A stretch of DNA of 39,367 nucleotides from Pseudomonadota bacterium (GCA_023423995.1 JAFAEL010000263.1:1-39367), one strand, 5' to 3'. Counted from the stretch's first letter, positions 1-9,139 are shown. Numbers and translations: made by a program. The notes: generated by a model not told the origin, from the letters alone.

Positions 1-407
1 ACCTCGACGCCGCCGATCTCCGCTCGCGTCTCGGGCGAGAGCTCGACCAGGGTCAACGGGAACCGCCGGTGCGCTGAGCTCGAGCCCGGGAACATGGCTT
101 CCATCAGGACTGCGAGCCGCTCCCGCAATCCGGGAGGCCCGGCGATCAGCAGCGGGGCCGTCCGGCGGCTCACCAGCTGGCCGTCGAGGATGAAGAACGG
201 CAGCCCCCCGAAATGGTCGCCGTGAAGGTGGGTCAGGAAAATCGCACCGATCTCGTTCGGGTCGATGCCGAAGCGGCGCATGGCGACGAGCGCCGTGGCG
301 CCGCAATCGACGAGAAAGCCCCTGCTCGACCCCTCGACGAAGAAGCAGGTCTGGAGGCGGCCGCCGCTCCCGAACGCGTCTCCGCAACCCAGGACATGAA
401 GCTTCAT
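1..407 (-). CDS. MBL-fold metallo-hydrolase (3' end outside window)
   Basis: The reading frame opens with ATG at 407 and stays open to base 1, giving the first 135 residues. The N-terminus (MKLHVLGCGDAFGSGGR) is the typical first strand and glycine loop of a metallo-beta-lactamase fold. LTHLHGDHFGGLP around residue 60 is the HxHxDH zinc-binding motif. The spacing and the GGLPFFILDGQ stretch resemble the RNase Z / arylsulfatase-like branch, so a hydrolase acting on phosphodiester, sulfate or thioester bonds is likely. The substrate cannot be told. The gene is transcribed away from the thioesterase at 565, leaving about 157 bases of shared upstream region. The later metal ligands lie beyond the window, so integrity cannot be judged. 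Confidence 0.85.
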   Translation of the reverse strand, partial: MKLHVLGCGDAFGSGGRLQTCFFVEGSSRGFLVDCGATALVAMRRFGIDPNEIGAIFLTHLHGDHFGGLPFFILDGQLVSRRTAPLLIAGPPGLRERLAVLMEAMFPGSSSAHRRFPLTLVELSPETRAEIGGVE

Positions 408-564
408 CGGGTCCCCTCGCCATGGCGGCATCCGCGTCGCGCGGCTGTCTCGCCGAGGCGCCTCATTAGGACGCCTCGTTTCGCCGCGGGTATACTTGCC
501 GGTGTGTTCTCCGGGCGTCCGACCCTTCCTACTGAGACGGGGTTCTCAGAAGGAGCGCGCGCTC

Positions 565-1008
565 ATGTTCACGGCCAGGGACCAGAACTTCTCGGAGCGC
601 GTGCGCGAGAGCTTCGGCAGGCAGGGGTTCATGGCCCACCTCGGCGCGAGGCTGCTCTCGGTGGCCCCGGGCCGGGTGGAGATCGAGGTCGATCATTCGG
701 GCGACCTCACCCAGCAGCACGGGTTCTTCCATGCCGGCGTGACCAGCGCGATCGCGGATACGGCCGGAGGCTATGCGGGCTTCACGCTGTTCCCGCCGAA
801 CAGCTCCGTGCTCACGGTCGAGTTCAAGATGAACCTGATCGCGCCGGCCGCCGGCACGACGCTACGCGCCGCCGGCCAGGTCGTCCGGTCCGGCCGAACG
901 CTCACCTTCTGCAATCTCGAGGCGTCGGTCCTGACCGGGCGGGGCTGGACCCTCTGTGCAACCGGGCAACAAACCCTCATGTGCCTCATAGACAGGCCCG
1001 ACCGGTAG
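565..1008 (+). CDS. PaaI-family acyl-CoA thioesterase (hot-dog fold)
   Basis: A 147-residue protein of the usual single hot-dog-domain length. The segment QQHGFFHAGVTSAIADTAGG contains the HGG-type catalytic loop of the PaaI/YbgC group, with the Asp/Thr region on the long helix. The following strand (VEFKMNLIAPA) is also typical. Such proteins hydrolyse acyl-CoA or aryl-CoA thioesters in the cytosol. The start at 565 is chosen because AGAAGGAG lies 8-10 bases upstream. An in-frame ATG at 496 would add 23 residues unlike the family. The gene stands between the divergent MBL-fold gene and a small secreted protein. The natural substrate is unknown. Confidence 0.85.
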   Translation: MFTARDQNFSERVRESFGRQGFMAHLGARLLSVAPGRVEIEVDHSGDLTQQHGFFHAGVTSAIADTAGGYAGFTLFPPNSSVLTVEFKMNLIAPAAGTTLRAAGQVVRSGRTLTFCNLEASVLTGRGWTLCATGQQTLMCLIDRPDR

Positions 1009-1055
1009 GCCGGCGTCCCGGCGCCGTGGCGCTTGTCGGAGGGGGGCGTAGACGA

Positions 1056-1337
1056 ATGCCCAAGGGATCGGCGGCCCTCGTGGGGGCACTCCTCGTACCC
1101 ACGGCCACCCTGTCCGGGGACGAGCTGAGTTCCCGGCTCTGGCGCCAGGGCCTCGCGGATCACATCCGCACGATGTACGAGCCCTGCGAGGATGTTCGGT
1201 CCGCGACCGAACTCGGCTTCGAGAACGATGGACGCGTGATACGCGTGGTCTGCGAGGTCGGCCGGAGCGAGAGAGTGCTCCGAATCGTGTTCTACACGGA
1301 CGGTGACATCTCGGTGCAGCCCTGGACCGGGAACTGA
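1056..1337 (+). CDS. Small hypothetical protein with probable signal peptide
   Basis: A 93-residue frame starting at ATG 1056, behind a run of G with a GGAGG-like site at 1038-1047. The first 20 or so residues (MPKGSAALVGALLVPTA) are hydrophobic after a lysine and could be a secretion signal. The remainder holds two cysteines and a C-terminal beta-rich stretch (RVLRIVFYTDGDISVQPW). I do not recognise the family. It is convergent with the TRAP gene, with only 22 bases between stops. The PaaI gene ends 47 bases upstream, so co-transcription is possible. It could also be cytoplasmic if the hydrophobic start is not cleaved. Confidence 0.55.
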   Translation: MPKGSAALVGALLVPTATLSGDELSSRLWRQGLADHIRTMYEPCEDVRSATELGFENDGRVIRVVCEVGRSERVLRIVFYTDGDISVQPWTGN

Positions 1338-1345
1338 GCGTCCCC

Positions 1346-1358
1346 GGCCGGAGCGGCC
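1346..1358. terminator. Small hairpin between convergent genes
   Basis: GGCCG-GAG-CGGCC is a perfect 5-bp stem with a 3-base loop. It sits exactly between the convergent stops at 1337 and 1360. There is no T-run, so its role as a bidirectional terminator is only a suggestion. Confidence 0.3.
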
Positions 1359-1359
1359 C

Positions 1360-2448
<1,089 letters not shown>

Positions 2449-2502
2449 GGGTTTCCTTCTGCAGGGCTGAAACAGTTGTCCGTGGCCGTCGGGCCGGCTC
2501 GC

Positions 2503-3297
2503 TCAGTGGCCGCCAAAGGATGGCGGGCGGCGCTCGAGAAACGCCCCGATGCCTTCCCGGATGTCCCGCGTCGGCACCATGCGTCCGAACTGGGTCGCCT
2601 CGACGGCGAGCCCCTCGTCGATGGGCAGGTTGATCCCCCGCGTGACGGCCGCCAGGCAGGCCGCCACCGCGAGGCGCGAATGCGCCATCACCTTGCCGGC
2701 GAGCTCGCGGGCCGCCGGCAGGAGCTCCTCGTCCGGCACGACGTCGTTGACCAGCCCGATCCCGGCGGCCTCACGGGCCGTGATGGGCTCGGCGGTCAGC
2801 AGCATCTTCAGGGCGCGCTTGCGGCCCACGAGCCGCGGCAGCCGCTGCGTTCCGCCGAACGGGGGAGGGAAGCCGAGCCTGATCTCGGGCTTGGCGAAGC
2901 TGGCGCTCTCGGCCGCGATCGCCAGGGGCACGGCCTCGGTCATCTCGCAGCCACCCCCGAAGGCGAGCCCGTTCACGGCCGCGATGATCGGCTTCGGGAA
3001 GGTTTCGAGCCGGCTGGTCAGGCGCTGGCCGCGCCGGACGAAATCCCGCAGCGCGGTCTCGACGCCCGCGTTGACGCTCGACGAGAAGCACTTGATGTCC
3101 GCCCCGGCGCAAAAGGCCTTGGGCCCGGCCCCGGTCAGGATCACGGAGCCTATCGCGTCGTCCGTCTCGATGTCGTCGAGGGCCGAGGCGAGTGCGTCGA
3201 TCAGCGGATAATCCAGCGCGTTCAGCTTGTCCGGCCGGTTGAGGACGAGCGTCGCGATACCGCCCTCGTCGGTTCGCAACAGGATCTGGTCGGACAT
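2503..3297 (-). CDS. Enoyl-CoA hydratase/isomerase family protein
   Basis: A 264-residue crotonase-fold protein of normal length. The N-terminus has the canonical LNRPDKLNALDYPLIDAL. The first oxyanion-hole segment is GAGPKAFCAGADIK near residue 60. The second is NGLAFGGGCEMTEA near residue 105, followed by the usual PEIRLGFPPPFGGTQRLPR. One glutamate of the hydratase pair is recognisable in GCEMTEA. The protein likely acts on a short or medium acyl-CoA in beta-oxidation or a related degradative route. Its placement ahead of a TRAP binding protein hints at use of an imported carboxylate, an inference from adjacency only. Hydratase and isomerase activity cannot be told apart here. Confidence 0.9.
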   Translation of the reverse strand: MSDQILLRTDEGGIATLVLNRPDKLNALDYPLIDALASALDDIETDDAIGSVILTGAGPKAFCAGADIKCFSSSVNAGVETALRDFVRRGQRLTSRLETFPKPIIAAVNGLAFGGGCEMTEAVPLAIAAESASFAKPEIRLGFPPPFGGTQRLPRLVGRKRALKMLLTAEPITAREAAGIGLVNDVVPDEELLPAARELAGKVMAHSRLAVAACLAAVTRGINLPIDEGLAVEATQFGRMVPTRDIREGIGAFLERRPPSFGGH

Positions 3298-3409
3298 GTG
3301 ATCTCCCTGGCTGGTCCAGAGGGAGGATCACGTCGCGACCTGCGGGTTTCAAACGAGATGGACTCGTGCGGGGGTGAGCTCCGTTCACCTGGCCGAAGGG
3401 AGCCAGGCG

Positions 3410-4426
3410 CTAAGGTCGGAAATCGCCGCGGTGCGTCGACGAAGCGGGCCAGTCGGCGCAGACCGGGATGCTGAACCTCCTGCGGTACTGAGCGGGTCCG
3501 ATCCCGAGACGATCGTTGAAGACGACCCGCATGTGGTCGGCCGTCACGAACCCGGTGTCGTAGGCGACGGCCTTGAGCGAGCGGTCGCTGCCTTCGAGCA
3601 GTTTGCGGGCCGCGTCGAGGCGGGCATTCTCGACGAACCTGTGTGGCGTGACGCCGGTCTCCTGAACGAAGTGCCGCGCGAGGCTCCGGCTGCTCATTCC
3701 GGCAACATCTGCGAGCGACTTCAGGCTGTGTCGCCGGCCGACATTCGCCATGACGTGGTCCTGCACGCGGCGGATCGGCGATGTCGGGTCGGCCGGGGCC
3801 ATGAGATAGGGACTGAACTGGGACTGGCCGCCCTGGCGCTGAGCGAGGACGACCAGATGTTTCGCGACCGCGACCGAGACATCCGGGCCGTAGCGGCGGT
3901 TCACCAAAGCCAAGGCCAGATCGATCCCCGCCGTGATCCCGGCCGACGTGATCAGCTTCCCGTCCTGGATGAAGATCGCATCGGGCTCGACGCGCGCGGC
4001 CGGGAAGCGTTCGGCCAGCTCCCGAGCGATCCGCCAATGCGTGGTGACGCGGCGGCCGTCAAGCAGCCCGGCATGCCCCAGCGGGAACGCACCGGTGCAG
4101 ACCGAGCCGTAGATCGACGCCCTGCGCGAGGCGCAGCGCAGGTATTCGATCAGCCGGTCGTCGGGCCTTCCCCGCGGAAGGCTCGGCCCACCGGCGACGA
4201 GAAGGATGTCGAACGCGTCCTCCGCCTCGGCGAAGGTGGCGTCGGCCAGCACCCGCATGTTGTTGGACGCCCTGACGGGATCGCGGCTCGCCCCTACCAG
4301 GACCACCTCGTAGCGCTCATCCGAGGGCGTGAACTTGTTGGCCTCGCCGAAGGCGTCCAGCGGGCCGGCGACATCGAGCGCCTGCACGCCTTCGTGGATG
4401 ATGATCCCGACTTTCTGCACGGTCAT
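3410..4426 (-). CDS. GlxA-type AraC-family regulator with DJ-1/PfpI domain
   Basis: A 338-residue two-domain regulator. Residues 1 to about 170 form a DJ-1/PfpI-like domain (MTVQKVGIIIHEGVQALDVA, then GSVCTGAFPLGHAGLLDG with the nucleophile-elbow cysteine). The last 110 residues are an AraC/XylS double helix-turn-helix (SLKSLADVAGMSSRSLARHF and LKAVAYDTGFVTADHMRVVF). GlxA-type proteins sense small metabolites through the N-domain and regulate neighbouring catabolic genes. The start at 4426 begins exactly at the DJ-1 domain. An in-frame ATG at 4441 is possible, but neither has a strong ribosome site. It is divergent from the HD-domain gene at 4615, its most likely target. Confidence 0.88.
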   Translation of the reverse strand: MTVQKVGIIIHEGVQALDVAGPLDAFGEANKFTPSDERYEVVLVGASRDPVRASNNMRVLADATFAEAEDAFDILLVAGGPSLPRGRPDDRLIEYLRCASRRASIYGSVCTGAFPLGHAGLLDGRRVTTHWRIARELAERFPAARVEPDAIFIQDGKLITSAGITAGIDLALALVNRRYGPDVSVAVAKHLVVLAQRQGGQSQFSPYLMAPADPTSPIRRVQDHVMANVGRRHSLKSLADVAGMSSRSLARHFVQETGVTPHRFVENARLDAARKLLEGSDRSLKAVAYDTGFVTADHMRVVFNDRLGIGPAQYRRRFSIPVCADWPASSTHRGDFRP

Positions 4427-4614
4427 GGCACCACCAGACATTCTGGCGCGAAGCGGCGCGTGGTTGTCCTGATCCGCTGGGCGGCTCCCGTTGTGGGAGT
4501 GGGACTGAACCATAAGATTGTGGCGCAGGCAGAGCCCGCCCTCGGAGGCTGCGACGCAGTCCCGGTGCAACGCGTGGCGGGCCGGACCAATCGGAGCAGC
4601 ACTGGAACGGTACG

Positions 4615-5253
4615 ATGCTCGACATGATCTCCGGGGTGAAGATCCCCGACAGCAAGATGGCGCGCGAGGCAACGGAGTTCGTGCGGCAGCTCGAAGACGA
4701 GATGTTATACAACCATTCTGTTCGCGTGTATTTCTTCGGCGCCCTGAACGGCATGAGGCGCAATCTTCCGTTCGACGCAGAGCTGCTCTACGTCGCGGCG
4801 CTCTTTCACGACCTCGGGTTGGTCGACAGCCATCACAGTCCGACGAAGCGGTTCGAGGTCGACGGGGCCGACGCTGCCCGGGACTTCCTCAAGAGCCACG
4901 GTATCGCCGACCCGCAGGCCGATCTGGTGTGGGAGGCGATCGCGCTGCACACGACGCCTGGCATTCCCCAGTACATGAAGCCGGAAATCGCACTGACGAA
5001 CGCGGGCGTTCTGATGGATGTAATTGGTATCGGCTTTGACGATTTCACGCCCGGGCAACGAGACGAGGTCGTCGCAGCCTTCCCGCGCCACGATTTCAAG
5101 GGCGCGTTCATCCGGGCCCAGACGTGCTCGGCCCTGAAGAAGCCGGAAACGACGTTCGGCACGGTCAATTTCGACTACATCGAATACCGCGATCCGACCT
5201 TTCGGAGGCCGAACGCCTGCACCCGCATCCTCAACGCGCCTTGGGCCGAGTGA
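4615..5253 (+). CDS. HD-domain protein, cyanamide-hydratase-like
   Basis: A 212-residue HD-superfamily protein. The metal ligands are visible as His34 (NHSVRVYFFG), His65-Asp66 (AALFHDLGLV) and a further His112 (ALHTTPGIPQYM). The layout and length fit the branch containing fungal cyanamide hydratase and small HD hydrolases rather than the HD-GYP or dGTPase branches. The pairing with a GlxA-type regulator suggests an inducible catabolic or detoxifying hydrolase for a small nitrogen compound, an inference only. An internal ATG at 4624 is an alternative start. The downstream cupin gene follows after 65 bases and may be co-transcribed. Confidence 0.75.
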   Translation: MLDMISGVKIPDSKMAREATEFVRQLEDEMLYNHSVRVYFFGALNGMRRNLPFDAELLYVAALFHDLGLVDSHHSPTKRFEVDGADAARDFLKSHGIADPQADLVWEAIALHTTPGIPQYMKPEIALTNAGVLMDVIGIGFDDFTPGQRDEVVAAFPRHDFKGAFIRAQTCSALKKPETTFGTVNFDYIEYRDPTFRRPNACTRILNAPWAE

Positions 5254-5318
5254 CCGGCTGCTGCCGTGCGGGCTGCGCGCGGAAGAGCCTGCAAGGTCGA
5301 AAGCGCCGGGAGGTCTCC

Positions 5319-5747
5319 ATGATTTCTTGGTCGAAGGTGGGGACGACCGCATTGTTCGGCGCCCTGTTCGCACTCGGGCCTGTCGCGGTGGGTCCCGGGC
5401 AAGCGGCGGAGAGCGTAAGGACGGTCTTCGAGCGCACGCTCCCGAACGCGCCCGGCAAGCGGCTCGTGGCCGTTGTCGTCACGTACCCGCCCGGGAGCGC
5501 CTCACCAGCACTTCGGCACGCGCCTTCGGCCTTCATCTACGCACACGTCTTGAGCGGCGCGATCCGGAGCCGCGTGAACGATGGGCCCGAGCGCGTGTAC
5601 CGGGCGGGGGAGGGCTTCTTCGAGGAGCCTGGCTCGCGCCACCAGGTGAGCGCCAATGCAAGCGGGAGCGAGGCGGCAAGCCTCTTGGCCGTCTTTGTCC
5701 TCGACGAGCACGACGACGTGCTGACGCTGCCCGATCCGCAGCCGTAG
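5319..5747 (+). CDS. Secreted cupin-domain protein
   Basis: A 142-residue protein with a signal peptide of about 29 residues (MISWSKVGTTALFGALFALG, ending GPGQAAE). A single small beta-barrel cupin domain follows. HAPSAFIYAHVLSGAIRSRV carries a histidine of the first cupin motif. The segment YRAGEGFFEEPGSRHQVS is the second motif, with Glu and His ligands. Such exported single-domain cupins usually bind one metal and have no firmly known reaction. The start at ATG 5319 is preceded by GGGAGG. It probably belongs to the same transcription unit as the HD gene and the following oxidoreductase. Confidence 0.8.
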   Translation: MISWSKVGTTALFGALFALGPVAVGPGQAAESVRTVFERTLPNAPGKRLVAVVVTYPPGSASPALRHAPSAFIYAHVLSGAIRSRVNDGPERVYRAGEGFFEEPGSRHQVSANASGSEAASLLAVFVLDEHDDVLTLPDPQP

Positions 5748-5789
5748 CGATCGGCGGGACGCATGTTGGCAGGTGACGGAGATCACGCG

Positions 5790-6758
5790 ATGACATCAGG
5801 CCCGAACGCCGCGAGCAAGAGCATGAAGGCATGGCGGGTCCATGCCTTCGGGGGCCCCGACGCCATGTCCCTCGAGGCGGTAGAGCGTCCGGAGCCTGGG
5901 CCCGGAGAGGTTCTTGTCCAGGTCCACGCCGCCGGGGTGGGACCTTGGGACGCCTGGATCCGCGCCGGCCGAAGCGCGTTGCCGCAGCCCTTGCCTCTCA
6001 CGCTCGGCTCGGATCTGGCGGGCGTGGTTGCCGGAATCGGGCCTGAGGTTCGGGGGCTCGACCTCGGGACGGCCGTGTTCGGCGTCACGAATCCGCGCTT
6101 CGTCGGAGCCTATGCGGAGTACGCCCTGGCCGAGGCTGCGATGATCGCCAGGATGCCCGCCCGATTGAGCTTCCAGGAAGCCGCCTCGGTGCCGGTGGTC
6201 TCGGTCACGGCGTGGCAGGCGTTGTTCGAAGAGGCGCGGCTCAAGGCGGGGCAGACAGTCCTGATCCATGGGGCGGGCGGGAACGTCGGCGGCTACGCTC
6301 TCCAGCTCGGCCGCCGGGCCGGACTGCGCGTCATCGCGACTGCGAGTTCGCAGGATGCTGCCCTCGTCAAGGAACTCGGGGCCGAAAAGGTGATCGATTA
6401 TCGGCGCCAGCGGTTCGAGGACGAGATCGACAATATCGATGCCGTCATCGATCTGGTCGGCGGCGAGACCCAGGCGCGGTCCTTCGCCGTGCTGCGCCCC
6501 GGAGGCGCCCTCATCTCCACCGTATCCGAGCCTGACCAGCGGCAGGCCGGCGAACGGGGGATCTCGGCGGCATTCTTTCTCGTCGCGGTCACATCGGAGC
6601 GGCTGACCAGGATCGCCGAGCTCCTCGACGGTGGCGAACTGAAGACGCGGGTCGGAGCCGTTCTTCCGTTCTCGCAGGCTCGGGAGGCGCACAAGATGAT
6701 GGAAGACGCCGGACGCGCTCCCAAAGGTAAAATCGTCCTTCAGATCACCGGCCGGTGA
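5790..6758 (+). CDS. NADP-dependent quinone-oxidoreductase-like MDR protein
   Basis: A 322-residue zinc-free medium-chain dehydrogenase/reductase. The N-terminal GroES-like domain has RPEPGPGEVLVQVHAAGVGPWD and TLGSDLAGVVAGIG. The nucleotide-binding domain contains VLIHGAGGNVGGYALQL, the loop typical of NADPH-using quinone oxidoreductases. The structural-zinc cysteines are absent, as expected for this group. It likely reduces quinones or activated alkenes. The start at 5790 is preferred because GGAG lies nine bases upstream. An in-frame start at 5763 adds only nine residues. It follows the cupin gene by 42 bases. Confidence 0.88.
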   Translation: MTSGPNAASKSMKAWRVHAFGGPDAMSLEAVERPEPGPGEVLVQVHAAGVGPWDAWIRAGRSALPQPLPLTLGSDLAGVVAGIGPEVRGLDLGTAVFGVTNPRFVGAYAEYALAEAAMIARMPARLSFQEAASVPVVSVTAWQALFEEARLKAGQTVLIHGAGGNVGGYALQLGRRAGLRVIATASSQDAALVKELGAEKVIDYRRQRFEDEIDNIDAVIDLVGGETQARSFAVLRPGGALISTVSEPDQRQAGERGISAAFFLVAVTSERLTRIAELLDGGELKTRVGAVLPFSQAREAHKMMEDAGRAPKGKIVLQITGR

Positions 6759-6850
6759 GCCCCCGTGCATCGGAAGAGATACGGCATTCTTGCCAGTTCA
6801 GGTCGGCGGCCAGATAGACCACATCCGACTGATGGGTCTGCGGTAATTCG

Positions 6851-7882
6851 GTGGCGCTGATTGTTGCGGCGGCGATATTCCTTGTCGATACGCTAAGCTC
6901 GCTCGAATTCGCCGTAGCTGTCCTGTACATCTTCGTCGTGATGCTGGCCGCAGACGGCGGCGGGCGGAGCGTACTCGGCGCGGGCGCCATTTGCGTTTTC
7001 CTGACGACCGTGAGCTTCGCCATCACGCATGGCCGACAGGCTGCGGGCGTGGAAGAGCTTCGCGCCCTCGTGAGCTTGTCGGCGATCGGCATCACGACCC
7101 TTCTTGCCCTTAGGATGGTCAGGGCTGCGGAGCGCCTCGCCGCAAGCGAAAGAAAGCGGGCCAATCTCAGCCGGTTCTTCTCCCCCTCGATGGTCGACCA
7201 GCTCGCCGACGCCGAGGTCCCGGCGAGCTTCGCGCGGGAGCAACCGGCTGCTGTCATGTTCGTGGACATCGTGGGCTTCACGAACCTCGCCTCGCGCATG
7301 CCAGCAGGAGAGGCGGTGGCGGTCCTGCGCGAGGTGTTGGCCATCATGGCTGACGCGGTGTTCCGCAACCACGGGACGATCGACAAGTTCTTGGGTGACG
7401 GCCTGCTGGCGGTCTTCGGCGTACCGGTGCCTGGACCTCGCGACGCCACGAATGCCGTCCTGTGTGCGGGCGACATCTCACGCAGGATCGCTGCCTGGAA
7501 CAAGGAGAACCGACGGGGTGACCAGCCCGAGATCCGGATGGCGATGGGCATCCATTTCGGTGAGGTCGTGTTCGGGAATGTCGGAACGGAGGACCGGCTG
7601 GAGCTGACCGTGCTCGGCGAAACCGTGAACTTGGCGAGCCGCATCGAGAGCTATTGCCGGCGGCTGGATGCCGAGATCCTGGTCAGCGGTTCCGTGGTCG
7701 CGCGGCTTCTCGAGGAAGGCAGCGATCACCTCGCCGCGGAGTTCGCGGATGAGGGGACGCACGCGCTCCGGGGGATGAACCATCCCGTCCGGCTCTATCG
7801 CGGCAGCTCGGTTCGGGCAGGAGAGCCGGTCTCCGCCGCCGTCGGCCGAAGGTGCGACCCCACGGAGGGTGGGCGCGCATAG
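6851..7882 (+). CDS. Membrane-anchored class III adenylate/guanylate cyclase
   Basis: A 343-residue protein beginning with GTG at 6851, the only possible start because a stop lies in frame at 6830. Residues 1-92 are mostly hydrophobic and form three or four membrane segments of MASE-like type. A short linker (ERLAASERKRANLSRFFSP) leads to a complete cyclase catalytic domain. Metal ligands Asp139 (FVDIVGFT) and Asp183 (KFLGDGLLAVFG), the base-selecting Lys179, and Asn260 and Arg264 (ETVNLASRIE) are all present. Thr253 stands where many class IIIa enzymes have Asp, which suggests a class IIIb enzyme making cAMP, possibly bicarbonate-responsive. The input signal is unknown. No cAMP effector gene is adjacent. 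Confidence 0.88.
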   Translation: MALIVAAAIFLVDTLSSLEFAVAVLYIFVVMLAADGGGRSVLGAGAICVFLTTVSFAITHGRQAAGVEELRALVSLSAIGITTLLALRMVRAAERLAASERKRANLSRFFSPSMVDQLADAEVPASFAREQPAAVMFVDIVGFTNLASRMPAGEAVAVLREVLAIMADAVFRNHGTIDKFLGDGLLAVFGVPVPGPRDATNAVLCAGDISRRIAAWNKENRRGDQPEIRMAMGIHFGEVVFGNVGTEDRLELTVLGETVNLASRIESYCRRLDAEILVSGSVVARLLEEGSDHLAAEFADEGTHALRGMNHPVRLYRGSSVRAGEPVSAAVGRRCDPTEGGRA

Positions 7883-8030
7883 GGATCGACCCGACGCGCC
7901 CGCCGGCTGATCACCCCGGGGCAACACGGCCCCAACCTGGCCCGGGGAGGGCTGTGTCGCCCGACTTCCGAATGGCGACAGCGGGAAGTCCCCGCCTTTG
8001 CATTCGCCAAAAGTCGAAATCGGCGGCCCT

Positions 8031-8058
8031 CTTGAAGGACGTACTCACGTTCCTAAAT
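8031..8058 (+). promoter_or_regulatory. RpoH (heat-shock sigma) promoter candidate for hsp20
   Basis: CTTGAA at 8031-8036 and CCTAAAT at 8052-8058 leave 17 bases between CTTG and the -10 element. This closely matches the alphaproteobacterial RpoH pattern CTTG-N17/18-CYTATNT, with one mismatch in the -10. It lies just upstream of the hairpins of the hsp20 leader. Confidence 0.55.
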
Positions 8059-8063
8059 CGCTC

Positions 8064-8151
8064 GCCGTCGAGGCGCTTCAGGGCTCGACAGGGGTGCGCT
8101 GCCCGCGGGGGCGCACCTCGCATCCATGTTGCTCTTCAGGAGGATGTGGTC
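8064..8151 (+). ncRNA. ROSE-like RNA thermometer in the hsp20 leader
   Basis: The leader folds into successive hairpins: GTCGAG/CTCGAC (8067-8089), then a GC-rich stem GGGGTGCGC/GCGCACCTC (8091-8119). The last element is TTGCTCTTCAGGAGGAT at 8129-8145, in which the U-U-G-C-U segment can pair imperfectly with the AGGAGG ribosome site. This arrangement, ending a few bases before the start codon, matches the ROSE element described upstream of rhizobial hspA-type genes, where heat melts the last hairpin. The folding was judged by eye. Confidence 0.7.
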
Positions 8152-8628
8152 ATGAGAACTTTCGACGTTTCCCCCCTTTATCGCCATTCGGTCGGCTTCG
8201 ACCGGCTCTTCGACATGCTGAACGAGGGCGCCCGCTCCGACTGGCCGCCCTACAACATCGAGAAGAAGGGCGAGAACGAGTACGCCATCACGATGGCGGT
8301 CGCCGGGTTCGGGCCGGATGACATCGAGCTTACCCAGCAGGGCACGCAGCTTGTGGTCGCGGGCCTGCGCAAGGACGAAGCCGGCCGGCAGTTCCTGCAC
8401 CAGGGCATCGCCTCGCGCGCCTTCAAGCAGACTTTCAGCCTCGCGGAGCACGTCCGCGTCGAGGCTGCCACCCTGGAGAACGGCCTCCTGACCGTGGAAC
8501 TCGTGCGTGAGATCCCCGAGCGGCTGAAGCCGCGCCGGATCGAGATCGGCGCCGCGAGCAGGCATGGCGTCGCGCAGGACAACGCTCCGGCGCAGATCGA
8601 GGCCGAGCCCGGGCGGCAGGCCGCGTAA
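8152..8628 (+). CDS. Small heat-shock protein, Hsp20/IbpA family
   Basis: A 158-residue alpha-crystallin-domain chaperone. The N-terminus MRTFDVSPLYRHSVGFDRLF is the usual start of the IbpA class in rhizobia. The alpha-crystallin domain spans about residues 33-125, with PPYNIEKKGENEYAITMAVAG at its start and the hallmark LENGLLTVEL near its end. A roughly 35-residue tail follows (RIEIGAAS onward) that includes an I-x-I-like motif. It holds unfolding proteins under heat stress in large oligomers. The strong AGGAGG site 7-11 bases upstream is buried in a ROSE-like thermometer, so control is probably both transcriptional (RpoH) and translational. Confidence 0.92.
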   Translation: MRTFDVSPLYRHSVGFDRLFDMLNEGARSDWPPYNIEKKGENEYAITMAVAGFGPDDIELTQQGTQLVVAGLRKDEAGRQFLHQGIASRAFKQTFSLAEHVRVEAATLENGLLTVELVREIPERLKPRRIEIGAASRHGVAQDNAPAQIEAEPGRQAA

Positions 8629-8649
8629 CGCAGCTTTCCCTTCAGCATT

Positions 8650-8686
8650 GCGGTCCGGTCGCCCGGCTCCGGGCGGGCTGGACCGC
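8650..8686 (+). terminator. Strong GC hairpin after hsp20
   Basis: GCGGTCC at 8650-8656 pairs with GGACCGC at 8680-8686, enclosing an inner stem CGCCCG-GCTC-CGGGCG. It lies between the hsp20 stop and the next start codon. There is no T-run, so it may be a partial terminator or an mRNA-stabilising structure. Confidence 0.4.
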
Positions 8687-8707
8687 TCATGTCCGGAGGA
8701 CCCAGAT

Positions 8708-9139
8708 GTGAGCAGCACAGCCGACAGCACGACCACCACCATCACCATCCCAGAAGGCTCGCGGACCCGTCTCGGCAGTCCGGAGGATGTCGTTCGCAGC
8801 CCGGATCTGACGCTCGCCGAGAAACGCGAGGTGCTCGCCCGCTGGGCATCGGACGCGCATGCGGTCGAGAATGCGCCGGCGCTCCGCCAACTGGACGACG
8901 GCGCCATCGTGGGCGTGGACGAGATCCTGGCCGCGCTCAGGGCGCTGGATGGCGAGGACGAAAGCGCCGCGGCGCGAATGCGGCAGGCCCGGCGGGCCTT
9001 CGATCGCAAGCGGGGCAGCCTCCTCTCCCGCCTGCGGGTCAGGCGGCGGCGGCAGGATCGCGACGACGACCCACCGCCTCGTCCCGCCGCGGCGGCGTTT
9101 CCCGCCGAGTTTCGCGTGGCCGACGCGCTCGCCGCCTAG
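8708..9139 (+). CDS. Uncharacterised protein downstream of hsp20
   Basis: A 143-residue frame starting with GTG at 8708 behind CCGGAGGA. The N-terminal third is rich in Ser/Thr (SSTADSTTTTITIPEGS). The central helix SPDLTLAEKREVLARWASDA, followed by a short acidic stretch (QLDDGAIVGVDEILAALRAL), looks like the small helical proteins often found near stress genes in Methylobacterium and Rhizobium. The C-terminal third is basic (RLRVRRRRQDRDDD), then Pro/Ala-rich. No catalytic motif is visible. Its place 79 bases after hsp20 suggests co-expression under heat stress. The function is unknown. Confidence 0.6.
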   Translation: MSSTADSTTTTITIPEGSRTRLGSPEDVVRSPDLTLAEKREVLARWASDAHAVENAPALRQLDDGAIVGVDEILAALRALDGEDESAAARMRQARRAFDRKRGSLLSRLRVRRRRQDRDDDPPPRPAAAAFPAEFRVADALAA

